Part shown: positions 40,387-51,479 of the stretch, one piece after another
How positions within the stretch are numbered: the first letter of the stretch is position 1
How the letters are laid out: each line of letters begins with the position of its first letter
Assembly: GCF_932526225.1 (NCBI RefSeq)
Contig: NC_064035.1
Span: 18,403,969 to 18,467,968, forward strand
Reading direction: 5' to 3'
DNA from: Nematostella vectensis
Lineage: Eukaryota > Cnidaria > Anthozoa > Actiniaria > Edwardsiidae
DNA length: 64,000 bases
Position numbers and translations under genes: made by a program
The notes under the pieces: model-generated
Databases searched by the model: none
What the model was told of the DNA's origin: nothing
The model's input: only the letters and a program-made list of their open reading frames with translations

Positions 40387-43300
40387 ATGGCGGCCGAGAA
40401 GGGGGAAAACGACGCTTGCTTTTCAAAGTCTACCTACGTCGTCATATGCCTTCTTATTTCTGAATCCTTTTTGTCGCAGAGAAAGAAACACTCTGTTACT
40501 AGCCTTGGACGATTTATTTCTCCATAAGTGGACTCAAACGTTGTTACGAGGACAATTTTTCTTGCCCTTGCACAAAATAAGTGATCATTTGTATCGATCT
40601 CGAAATTCTGTCGCTGAGAGGCGATATTATCATCCATAAGGTTTTCGATACTAACTAACAATAGTATAAGAAGTAACATACGAAAGTTTATGTCTTGTTT
40701 TTTTTTGTTAAATATTTTTATTAAACGAGCTCTTCAAAGCTGGAACTGTGTTTGTATCAAAGAAATTGTAAGAAATATCCATGTAAAAGTATACTAACAT
40801 AAAAGGCAACCTCAATATGGATGTTTGTATCTTTTTGTAAATTCTATTTCCATTTAATTCGAACATTTATAATTGTTATTTATGACCTGTTATGAATACT
40901 TTGTTAAAATTTGACTTTCTAAAAAAAGAGAGGATAGGAGAGAATGTGTATTATAGGGACTAGGACTATAGTGGTCGTTTCTCATGTGAACTCTTGGCTG
41001 ACCAGAAACTATAATACGTTTTGTAATCATTTCAAAAAAGGCAAGGAAGGTATAAAAGCATGCATATTATGTAAGACTTGCCACCATTATAGTAATGCAT
41101 TTTTAGTCCTTGTTAATCTTCCCCACAAGAGCTTTTCTGAAAGATTTAATTAAATCTTTCAGAAAAGCTCTTGTGGGGAAGATTATGCTGCCACTCAAAC
41201 AGTCTGCTATTTCCCTGTAATAACAACAGTCTGTTATTTCGCTGTAATAGATAATTATATATAATGATAAGGAAAATATCCTGAAGTTTTCCTTTTTATT
41301 GATAATATCTGCTACATTCATGGCTGTGTTTTGCTACTCAAAAAGCTTAATTGTTGACTTTTGTTTACTGTAAAATAACTTAGTTTATACAACTCCCGTT
41401 TATAATTATCATTTTTTCAGTTAATTATTTTTTTGGACTTGTCCATATTAGCTTCAAACATGCTACTCTTACTATTAAATATTAACTGCGGGTATTGGCC
41501 TGCCAAAATATAGTGTATTAAAAGCACCTCCGAATGGTGTCAACCTTTTTTTTTTAAAGTCTGTATTTGTTCCTAACTGTTGAAACAGTCCACAAGATCC
41601 AGCAGGGTAGAAGTTGTCAAGTCGTTTCCTTCCTGGGCTTATTTGGTCCATTTTGTATACTTGTATATACTTGTGTATACTTGTCCATTTTGTATACTTG
41701 TATATATTTGGCATGGTGTTAACACAACTTCTAAGAATCTGACATTTCTTTGGTGCAAGTCGAGATTTTTCTCTTAACAGACTAAAGCAGGGCACCAACA
41801 AATCCTGGTTATCAAAGTCATAGTATAAAATTTGTCCAAGCTATTGACTTATTTGCCTTGATTCTCAACATCTTATCAAACCAGCAAATAATAGCAACAA
41901 ACTGGGTATTTTGAAGCTATATCAAGGGAGTTGGTAGCTATAAAGGGTGAATAAGTTAACCTAATGTTGTTATGGGAGGGCTTTGCAGAGTTCTTGGTCG
42001 AATGTTATTTGATACATTCAAACCAAAATGAAATGTTAAAACAGCTATTACTTTCTAGGCATTTGCACTAAAAAAATTGAAATTTTTTTATTGTAACTCA
42101 AATATTAGCCCCATCTACATTGATCATGACATTTCTATATCCTTCCTCTGAATATTTGTTTGGTTGTAAATTCTTTCAGGCCATTAGAAAATATGGTAAG
42201 CTATGCGACTTGGTTTTTTGGTCATCGCGCGGTTACCCTGTGGTGTCACAAATCAGCCAGTAATCCATCCGCGCAACTCTCAGCCCCCTCTCGGTCTTAC
42301 GCTTTTATGTGTTTTTAGTTCAAAGTTCGTATGTTCACAGAAAAAAAGGCAGTATGAAAAAATATGCGGATTCAAATGGACTGAAGTCTTTTAGGAACCG
42401 TCTTGTCTGAAGTACGAGTTGATAGTAAAATCTACCCGAGTGTTCGTGAATCCCGCTCGTCGCTAACAGCTAAAAAGAGGACTATAGAGGAGGACTATAG
42501 AGGCTCTACACTACCATTGTATATTCATTCACGTCTATATTTATGTAAAAATCATTCACTTGTGTCGACGAGTTCCTTGCTAGCAGAAATTCGACAACTT
42601 CACAGTTTACAACAAAAGCGAACACAACCACAACAGAAAGCGAAAAAAACTGCCAAGGTGAGTTTTAGACGAAGATTTGTATTGAGAATATAAAAGTTAT
42701 TTTTCTTTTATTGTTGTGCTTTTATAATGCTCGTCTGTTCGTTTTTTTCCATAACCAATCTCTCAGACTAAAACACTGTACCAGCTTTAGTTTGACGTCA
42801 AGATGCCATATCAAAGTCATATATCCTTGTTTTGATTGGCTTAAATACCATCTACTTGAATTCCGATTGGCTTATAATTTTAACTTACACTTAAATGGTT
42901 TTTATTCAACCGAAAATCGCCATGAAAATGGTAAATACGTAAATACTTACACGTTCTATAAATTCAGGCATATATTCTTCACGGTAAGTAAGAATTTTAT
43001 CAATGCCACTTAGCTTGTTTGATTTATACATTTGTTTATAGAGTTTGCTTTGAGAATTCGTGGTCTAAATCAAACAATTTGAGCATAACAACATCCTTTG
43101 ATATTTTTCGTTCTCTCTATACTTTATTGACTGCGTTGAGATATTTAATAAAGGCTGACAAGTATCATCCTGTCATTTATTGCTGAAGAAGACCTTAATT
43201 CTTGTCTTTATATTCTGCGTATTTAGTCTTCTCGAAGATACAGCAACTTTTTCAACATTATCATAACTACATTAACTCTACAATTACAAAATAACTTTCT

Positions 43301-43549
43301 CTTCGAAAAAAAAAAAAATAAAAAATACAACCCCTATTACCTATATTGTTTTTGCTTTTATATTGTCTGCATCTTGCATACTTTCTAATGTATTTATTTA
43401 TTTTTATTCAAATAGTTGTGAAAAATTAGTAAAGATTATCAAAATATTGTTTTGAAAGAAAAAAAATAATTGTTTTCACTTTTATTTAGGTAAAACCAAC
43501 CAAGGACTACCCGAGGGCCATGATTGATGCTGAAGGCTGGGAGGCATGA
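40387..43549 (+). CDS. Candidate small multi-exon gene, function unknown (partial model)
   Basis: Several signals fit a short plus-strand gene I cannot identify. The ATG at 40387 lies inside AAAATGGCGGCCGAG, a YY1-type start context, and opens MAAEKGENDACFSKSTY..., which hits a stop at 40525 unless spliced; I found no strong donor there. Further right, three exon-like segments fit each other in phase: 42180-42195 (16 bp, acceptor TTCTTTCAG, donor GGTAAGC), 42587-42657 (acceptor GCTAGCAG, donor AAG/GTGAGT) and 43490-43549 (acceptor TTTATTTAG, stop TGA). They read AIRKYEIRQLHSLQQKRT..., then KAKKTAK, then VKPTKDYPRAMIDAEGWEA. The predicted C-terminus is basic then acidic. The linkage between 40387 and 42180 is not resolved, and the start could belong to a different transcript. 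Low to moderate confidence that a gene exists; the exact structure is uncertain. Confidence 0.35.
41114..41185. repeat. Perfect 72-bp palindrome without spacer
   Basis: The sequence from 41114 (TTAATCTTCCCCACAAGAGC...) to 41149 is followed immediately by its exact reverse complement to 41185; I checked all 36 base pairs. The centre is ATTTAA/TTAAAT. There is no loop. Just right of it are two copies of a 26-bp block containing CAGTCTGYTATTTCSCTGTA (41199-41250). It lies inside the first large intron of the candidate gene at 40387-43549, if that gene is real. Confidence 0.95.
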
Positions 43550-44002
43550 GAATAGGCAAATGTCTTAAGATAATATAGTAGGGGATTTCTTACTTTTATA
43601 CAACAGTAAATGTGAAATAGGCTTTTTTAGAGCAAGATACTTGCCCTCAATGATAAATCTGAAAACATTTTTTCTATCAACCTAAAGATAATGAGGAAAG
43701 GGGAAATGTTAGGAGAGTGCTCAACCAAGTTGTTGCATTACTTATGATTTTTCTATCAAAGATATAGTCCAATTTCTTCCTTTTCTCTCTCTCACCAGTA
43801 TCAGTATCACCAGTAATAAGTGATAGATTAATCTTCCATATGGCATCTGAAGTGTATCTAACTATATCATTCTATCTTTGGAATGCTGTTGCATCCATCA
43901 TTTGTTTCTTTGCAAGGGCAAACCTGGTCAGAATGTAGCTTTGATACGAGTGTACATTAATGAAACTTCTATCAAGGGAAGGGTTTATTATTAGAGCAAG
44001 GT

Positions 44003-44456
44003 CCGGGGGGGCTCTCCAGAAAGATAGACGGGGGGTGCTCGACCTATCTTTTACGGTATAAAATTCTTACCAACTGCTATCTCTTAGGGTGTGTTTTAGG
44101 ATTTTTCTGATTCTGCTATCTTTTAAGGTGTCTCACGCTAAGTGGTGGCCCAATCGGTTGAAATGTATTTTACAATAAACCACAAGTCAACTGATCGGTT
44201 AATACTTTAGACTTTAATGTCAGTAACATAACAATATAGGATCCGTCAGCAAATTAAAACCAGCATTGTTTTTTTAATGCTATCTCACAGGGTTGAAAAT
44301 TCCTCTGACCACACCCAATGTGCTATCTCTTAGAGGTAAGAGTTGTTGTTGACCACGCCCTTAGTGCTATCCCTTAGGGTTAAAATTGATTATGCTGTCG
44401 AGCACCCCTGTCTCTCAAACTCCCGTTTCTCATAGTCCCCCCCCCCTCCCCCCTGG
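44003..44456. mobile_element. Non-autonomous TIR element with 9-bp target duplication GAGCAAGGT
   Basis: GAGCAAGGT occurs at 43994-44002 and again at 44457-44465, flanking a 454-bp element whose ends are inverted: CCGGGGGGG...GACGGGGGGTGCTCGAC at left and GTCGAGCACCCC...CCCCCCTGG at right. Inside, variants of GCTATCTCTTAGGGT recur about five times. Duplications of 9 bp are typical of Mutator-like elements and some hAT-like or Merlin-like elements (family knowledge); no transposase is encoded, so the superfamily is open. Confidence 0.8.
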
Positions 44457-45649
44457 GAGCAAGGTACTCTATATAAAGACAACATCAAGGTAAATTATAT
44501 AAAGACAAGATCAAACTGTGCTTTTTCAATAATAAATCTGTAAAAAAAAGTTTTATTTCAAACCTATAGGTAAATAGAAAGGGGAGAATGTTAGGAATAT
44601 GCTTATTTAAGCTATTATTGCATTATTGTTATATATTTTTTAAAGTAGTCACGTTTTTTCAAATAGAGTCATTCATTTCTCCCTTTTCTTCTCCCCATAT
44701 TGACTTTTTGTTATATTTATTTCTCCCTAACCCTAGCATAGGTCAATGAACATGGTTTGGTTTGAAATTAGAAATTGGAATTAAGCACTTTCAGTAATAA
44801 TTTAGGATTTGCCTCCATTGCATTAATTTTTGAGTAGCCAGTATGGGTGGATCCAGGGTTTCTAAAACCAACAGGCCAAAGGGTGGGTGCACCAATATGT
44901 AATGCATAACAAGAGGTATATTTGTGAAGTTTAGTTTCAACACATTCTTCTGAATAATCAGTTGTGGTACATGAAAACTACAGTAGTGGGTATATGGGGG
45001 GGGGGGGGTAGGGGGTTTAAACCTCCCCTTGGGCTTTCTTTTTTTATTGTTTTCAGTGCATCTTTTCATTCCAAATTGTTATGAAGGTAAAATAATGACG
45101 AAAATTTTTGGGCTAAATCCCCCCCTTGGTAAAAAGCTAGATCCGCCTCTGAACTACAGTATGGCATGTAAATCTTTGGAATGCTGTTACATCCTTGATA
45201 TATTCTTCACAAGGTCAAGCTTGTTAGAATGGTGTTTTGAAAAAAATAGAACTTCTATAAAGGGAAATAAGAATTGACAATTAGACTCTTAAAAAAACAT
45301 TCTTGTCAACTAAGACACCTTGAACTTTGACAGCCTTTTTCACACCAAGTTTTAGTATTTTGTTAACTTTCACACTGCATATTTAATATTATTGAATGAG
45401 TTCTTGCTTGATCCATTTAGAGGGGCCAATACAATTCATAATAACATGGCAGTAAAATTTGACATATTTTTAATCTCATTAAAAAAACATTCTAGAGACA
45501 CCAAGATCCCCCTAAAACTACCCCTATCAGTCAACACAAAAAGGTGTTAAATGCTGGCTCCGCTTTTAGGCAGTGTCTAAATCTATATATTATAGAGAGC
45601 CACCCCATGTCCCAATTCCCAGACAGACACATCATATAAAAATGGCGAT

Positions 45650-45800
45650 ATTCTAGTATGCAGGGGGTGCGCAGGGTGAGCGCGCACCTCCCCCCCCCCC
45701 CCCTGGCGGCCAATAGTGGGTCATTTCTTATAAAGAGATTTTCAAATACTATGCTTTTTCCATATGATATCTATGACTGCGCACCCATAGCCAATCCGGG
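45650..45800. repeat. Dispersed repeat, copy 2 (first copy near 7360-7510)
   Basis: Contains GTGCGCAGGGTGAGCGCGCAC, a C-run, GGCGGCCAATAGTGGGTC, then ACTATGCTTTTTCCATATGA and TATGACTGCGCACCCATAG, in the same order and spacing as 7360-7510. The C-run replaces a CTCCTTTT stretch in the other copy. Confidence 0.6.
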
Positions 45801-46507
45801 GAACGGCCTGATATGAGTTTTTTTTATTGGCAATAAATCTCTCCTGTTTGATTTGTTAAACCAGAATTTATTTATCAATGAAACAGAACTAAAATTGAAT
45901 TCTTACGAAATTAACCTTTACAAAACACGTTGCAATGCAAAGCAATGGTTGCAGTCTGGGACTTGACATATGGTTGAGTCTCTGAGCGAGTGCTGTATGT
46001 GGCAGGAAATAACTAAGTGATCGCAATCCCTACCGAATACAAGGTCGAGAATAATTTCCTTCCTGATTGCAATAGAAAACACTAGACTGTAAACAATCTA
46101 ACACGCTAATCGAATTGTATTAGATGAAAGAATATTTTGCTGTGCAATTATTGTAGAAGGTCAAACATGAAAAAAAATGTAAAAAGCCGACTAATGACAT
46201 ACGACACAAATTAGGGGTTTGATCGGTTATTTTTACCGGAGTTGGCGTAATTATAGCCACAGGGAACGAATACGCGTCATTAGAAAGTCAAGGACGATAA
46301 AACGGTAGTTGTGTTCCTTTGCATTTTATGAACAGGCTTGTTCAATCAATCACAACGCTGCGGGGATACGCTACCGGTGACCAATAACAGGACACGGCTG
46401 TGATACCCCGAGATCCCGGGAAGAGAACTTCAATTTCCCATTAGCATTTTGGTATTAGCAATGCGCTGACAAAGCCACATTGATGTAGATCCGTGGGCAG
46501 TGTGGAA

Positions 46508-46932
46508 TATAAAGTTACGACCATTAAATATCATCGCATTTTATCTCAACCACTCATGGATACTGCGGTGGATGTCTTTGCGGTGAGTAGCCATAAACTT
46601 GACTTTTTTATTCCAACAATGAAAAAGTGATCTCGAGAAACAGAAATATGGGAGAGGAATTACAGCAATTCATTTGTCAAGCAGCGTTTAAGAATTTAGC
46701 TATTTGGAAACAAATCTAAAAGATGTCTATAGCAAGATAGGTAAAAATAATATTGGCAAGAACCCCATCACAAAGCCCTGTAAGACATCACAGGTAGCTA
46801 AACAAGTTCATTGACCAACATAACATTTTCGTCCAGCTCCCGGCGGTAAAGTGTTCTAATCCTGCTTATATTCCGGTTGAAATCATATTCCAACTGTGGG
46901 GCGATTACAAGAAGCCTTTTAAAAATGGTTAG
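46508..46932 (+). CDS. Candidate two-exon microprotein gene with TATA box
   Basis: TATAAAG lies at 46508-46514. An ATG at 46556, at a plausible distance for a short 5' UTR, opens MDTAVDVFA and runs straight into a consensus donor (GCG/GTGAGT, exon 46556-46582). A strong acceptor (ATTTTCGTCCAG) at 46836 is followed in the same phase by LPAVKCSNPAYIPVEIIF and QLWGDYKKPFKNG, then TAG at 46930-46932. The joined product would be 40 residues. AATAAA at about 47018 could serve as the polyadenylation signal. The TATA, start, donor, acceptor, stop and poly(A) order is what a real gene needs, but each signal is short and chance is possible. I do not recognise the protein; no signal peptide or membrane segment is evident. 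Alternatively, these are the first exons of a longer gene using another donor. Confidence 0.35.
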
Positions 46933-48589
46933 GAAGAAGGAAAGCGCATATCAATATAAAGGTTGGTGTTTTAATGGTCAGTGGCGAATCCGCTAGAAAC
47001 GCATAGTCGGTAACGAAATAAAATGATAAAAACCAGCTAATAGAAAACTAAACCTTTGCAAAAGGAAAAAGAATATCCTGTTACTAGCTTTAAAGTCACA
47101 TTGCTCTATGCTATTTACGAATAGTAATGGTATCAAATTTTAGGGCATTCTTGCCCTTAATTAAATTAAAAAATGCTTTTATGGCTAACCAATGACCCGA
47201 GAGCCAATGTTTTTAGAAAGTAAATCTATCTCGCACGTATCATTTTCGTATTTTTCATTATTTTACCCAGGGCGAATAGAAAAAAAAAATTAAAAAAACA
47301 AGTGTAAATGGACGAAAAACAATAACGCATACAGCGAATTGTTATTATAGGAAACAAGCAGGGAAGAAACAAAACCTGTGGTCAGTACTGCAGCAATGAA
47401 ATAAAAATAACGTAGAGTTGTCATAATAAAGTTGGTATTCAGGGATAATTCTTCCATGGGCCTGCCCTTCGGTTCAATTAAGAAAAGTGGCGGTAAAATA
47501 TTATAATTGGGACGTCATGAAGCGTAAAAAACGCCAGAGAAAAGGACATTGACAGCACAACTGTAACAATTGTTTTGTTAAATGATACTCAAAAGTGCGA
47601 CGTGTGCAAATACGATAAACAATAAGAACCAAGAAAACACTTTGAAAAAAGTTTTTTCACGCAAATAAACTTTGGGCGATTTTTTTACGGGAAAATGGAT
47701 TGCCAAGGACTTGTGCAAGCCCAAAACTATTCAGTTTTGAATAAATCCGAAAGCTTTCCTTGTGAGCACATTCTCGTAATACAACCGAGCTCTTTTTACG
47801 ATCACTGTTTCATAATTAGGTTTAATTTGTCACTCTAAACTTTAATTATGAACTCTAGTAAACGTCGTTTCCCGTATAGAAGACCCTGACCATTTTTGGA
47901 AATAAGCTTTTTAGGGAATTAGGCTATTCTAGTTTACCAGGTATCATTAAGAAAGTCAGTCTGCACAGTCTGAAGTCGGGAGAAACATCAGCTGTGACCA
48001 ACCGAATACCATATAGAATAGATACGTCAAGAGTTTTTCGTTGGCCACGGGGCTTACTCAACAATTATACTTAGAGACTCAGAGGAGAGGTTAGTCTTGA
48101 AGCATCGACATGAGTCTGCTTTTTTTAGTTTCAAGTTTTTTAGTTTTGAGCTTTAACTCTGTACTCTACATACACAGTATACTCCAAGCGCGTTCCCAGG
48201 ATTGGCCGAGGGGGGGGGGGGGGGGGGTTGCGCAGTAATAGGTATTATTTTAAAGAATGAGTATTTTAAGGTCCCTAAATAAGAAAGGACCCACATTTTG
48301 GCAGCAAAGGGGGGGAGGGGGGGGCGCCCACCCCCTGTGTCCCCGCCTGTACTCTGCGCTGCTGGTGACCTAGCTATTTGAGATGGTCTACCAAGCTGGC
48401 GAGAACGCCAAGGATGTCATGTTACCAACAATTTAGATTATTTGTTTATCTAGAAATTTGCGAATTCCCAGCCTAGTCCAGTGCGATGTTAGTGTTTCTT
48501 TTTCGTCATAGGGAATTTCACTGCACTGCTTTATTGCAAAAAAAAAAAAAAAAAAACACTAAAGTAATAAAGATCTATATATCATGATA

Positions 48590-49010
48590 TATGAATATTT
48601 TTGCTTTTTATGACATCATCAATTACGTCCACATCCGTCCTGCTGCAACTCCTTGACAACTTCAGACATCTTATAGGTCTTAGATGTTTCAATCATGAGA
48701 TATGGATATTTTTGTTTTAGATGACAATTTTGTTGCTCCCTGTTTCCCCACCCTTGACATCTACATGACACATAACAGTTGTCATACGATGTTTTTTTCA
48801 TGAAATATGAATATTTTTAATGACATAGTAATAGTTTTGCTTTAGTGACGTCATCGATAAAGTAACGCATCACGTGACCATCTCGTTGCACTCCATTGAT
48901 ACAAGAATGACACATTGCAAGCATTGTTGTCATACGATGTTTCTTTCATGAGCAGATAGGAATTTGTTTTTCTTAATCACCTTTTGACTAGTTTTGCTTT
49001 TACCGACGTC
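48590..49010. repeat. Diverged direct repeats, period about 150-190 bp
   Basis: The blocks GTTGTCATACGATGTTT followed by TTTCATGA, and TATGAATATTTTT followed by TGACATCATC or TGACGTCATCGAT, recur at roughly 48590, 48700, 48780 and 48930. TGACGTCA-like cores are present in the copies at about 48846 and 49003. Non-coding; origin unclear. Confidence 0.55.
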
Positions 49011-49619
49011 ATCGATGACACTACACTTCACTTGATTTAAATAAAAATAAGAACTAAATAAAACGACCAACGTCTTTAATGTATGTTTAACAGATGTAAA
49101 ATTAAACAAAGTCGATTATATTGTGATGAACACCTGAAGAATCACTGCGAAAGATTAAGCCTTGGTGCTAGCGCCAGCTTTGGGGAGATTTTCATCGAAA
49201 GTAAAAGCATAGCCGACGGCGAGACTCTGTTGGCGTAGCAAATGCTTCCCGCGATAGCGATAAAACGAAAAGGAAGTGGGTTTCTGTTATCTGTCTCATA
49301 AGCCACCAGACACGCTTGCTACATTAGTCTAGGAGAAACAAGTTAGATATAAAAATAGATACATTACAAATGCAAAAGTTTAAAAGCCCTCCCATCGTGT
49401 TGTTAGTAATGAGTAGTTAAAAACGAAGAAAATTTGGAATAAATAATTCATTGCAAGACCATTTTGATCGACCAATAAAATACTTAGCTTGCGAGCTAAA
49501 TTTTTTGCTATGTGCGGTACTGACACTGTTTCAGTGCCGTACCGCTTGTAGGGGGAACATGCCCTATTGTTTTCTTAAAAATCTAAGGAAATAACCAGTA
49601 GAGGCGTAGCTGAGCCTCC

Positions 49620-49805
49620 TAGCTCTCTTGATGTCTCTGTGTCTCCCCCCCCCCCAGTTCTCTTGATGTCTCTGTGTCTTGCTCCTCCCAGTTCTCTTGA
49701 TGTATCTGTGTCTTCCCCTCAGTTCTCTTGATGTATCTGTGTCTTCCCCCCCTCCCAGTTCTATTGATGTATCTGTGTCTTCCCCCCAGTTCTCTTGATG
49801 GCTCT
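49620..49805. repeat. Minisatellite, unit about 37 bp, five copies
   Basis: Copies of GTTCTCTTGATGTMTCTGTG followed by TCT and a C-run of variable length. The strong purine/pyrimidine asymmetry gives a Glu/Thr/Arg-rich frame on the minus strand that is not credible as a gene. Confidence 0.9.
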
Positions 49806-50200
49806 GTAAAAACCATAAAATACGGGGAACGTTAGAAAGCTTGCGTTTCAATTTACTTGAGTAATAACTGCTTTGTAGCTTATCCTTTCGGGGTCGCGAC
49901 AAAACAAGGGGGGGGGGGGCAAAAAGTTTAGAGTACCACAAAAAGAGAAACCTTTCTAAGCCCCGTACGAAGGTATTGTAAAAAAAAAGCGGCTAGGCGA
50001 AGCTATTTTTCACTGATTGTCCACCATTTTGTTGAAATATGATGCAAGGTGGTTGATTAACTGCCTTTTTTAATTCTCCCCCTTTTCCTACCCATACTTG
50101 GGGGGAAGGGGGGTTGGATATTGCTACCAAAAAGATATGTAATCAAGAGAATGGTAAGTAAATAGATGCCAACTGCTATTTCATATTCGTATTTAGAAAC

Positions 50201-50577
50201 CAGACTCGTACCCAGTCGCCAAAATGAGAAGAAAATAAGAAGAAAATAAGGGAAACATAATTTATGCGCGGGTTGCCTGTGGTAATAATAAGAAGAAAAT
50301 AAGGGAAACATAATTTATGCGCGGGTTGCCTGAGGTAATAATAATAAGAAAATAACGGAAACATAATTTATGCGCGGGTTTCCTGTGGTAATAATCATAA
50401 GAAAAAAAAGGGGTAACATAATTTATGCGCGGGTTGCCTGTGGTGATTAACTAGGCGCGCGGTGCCGTTAATGTTTTACCCACACGGCACCGCGCCTAGT
50501 TAAACACCACAGGCAAGCCGCACATAAATATTGTTTCCATTATTTTCTACTCATTTTGGCGACTGGGTACGAGTCTG
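50201..50577. mobile_element. Fold-back TIR element with perfect 28-bp ends and 9-bp target duplication
   Basis: TTTAGAAAC at 50192-50200 and 50578-50586 flanks an element with perfect inverted ends starting CAGACTCGTACCCAGTCGCC and continuing to AAAATGAG. The whole element folds back on itself: the centre pairs AGGCGCGCGGTGCCGT with ACGGCACCGCGCCT, and the sub-arm (AAATAAGGGAAACATAATTT, ATGCGCGGGTTGCCTGTGGT) is repeated four times in the left arm, but once in the right. The clean duplication indicates insertion by a transposase and little decay of the ends. No coding sequence. Confidence 0.92.
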
Positions 50578-51479
50578 TTTAGAAACATTAGTAGCGCCAT
50601 TCTAATTACGCAACTAAAACAAACAGCTTTTAGTTCGACGCGGCAACACTGATGATCACGTTCTATATTTTATAGCGCTCCACACCTGAAAGTGACATCG
50701 CAAATCTCATCGCAAAAAATAAAGTCTATATTGTGTAAAGAATAAAAAGTGATTTGTCACCAGATTCCAATAATTGCGGTACACGTCAAACAAGTACACT
50801 GGGATAGACAAAATCACAAAAAACAAATAAACAGCTCACAAATTCTCAAAGGGGCAGCGTAACACTCTCTTGAACAGCGCGTGGTTTCGATGCTAGCAAG
50901 TGTAAGGGTAGTGGTTAATGGCGCGCTCGCGTTTGCTTTATCTTATAATGGGTATAATCGACGGCGGCTTCCCACCTGCCCTGATGTGTCAAGGCATTAA
51001 TATTTGATAGGTAGCTCCTTTTTGAGGCTGGGGTCAACTACATTTATCCAATTGCAGCAACTATTAGTGAGAAAGCGGGAAAGTGAGAAAGGTATTAGGC
51101 ACTGTCGACTGTGCGCGCGCACTAGAAAATAACGTCGTATTTACGGAATACAAGTTATTGTAAGGGGAATCGTAGCTTTAGGAATGTTTTCCGGTAAGCT
51201 GTGATGTGGAAATCCGCCGATATATTGTTCAAGTGGTATTTATAACATTATTCAAGTACACTCGGTTTGCCTATTTGCCAATATTACATGGAAAGAAATC
51301 AAAATTATAACAATTCGTTCCGTTTTTCGTTTGACAGGTAACATCCACAATGTGCGACAAGCGGGTCCAGTGAGTTGTCGAAATGATCACCATATCTGGG
51401 AAAAGTCGACGTAACATGTAACAAGCCGAGCTAAATAAGAAAACATAAACATCGCCGAAGCAGCGATGCTCTGGAACTC

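Larger units (their letters stand above)
43550..46507. other. Gene-poor region with an inverted-repeat element and a diverged duplication
   Basis: No gene is supportable. The element at 44003-44456 is described separately. Sequences around 43665-43980 and 44560-45260 share ordered similarity (AAGGGGARAATGTTAGGA, TTGCATTA, CTTTGGAATGCTGTTRCATCC, AACTTCTATMAAGGGAA), implying an old duplication of a few hundred base pairs. 45650-45800 is the second copy of the dispersed repeat found at 7360-7510. Confidence 0.5.
46933..51479. other. Repeat-containing intergenic region upstream of the glutamate receptor gene
   Basis: No further gene is supportable. It contains a poly(G) tract near 48210-48227, a second G-rich patch near 48310, diverged direct repeats at 48590-49010, the C-rich minisatellite at 49620-49805 and the TIR element at 50201-50577. 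The final few hundred bases before 51480 must include the receptor promoter and 5' UTR, but I see no clear TATA box. Confidence 0.5.

Noticed and set aside
40434-40679. Minus-strand frame with a hydrophobic start (MLLLILLLVSIENL)
   Set aside because: Looks like a signal peptide but has no upstream promoter features or homology, and overlaps the plus-strand candidate start at 40387.
42711-43013. 100-residue plus-strand frame
   Set aside because: AT-rich, no domains, and falls between two better-supported exon-like segments of the candidate gene.
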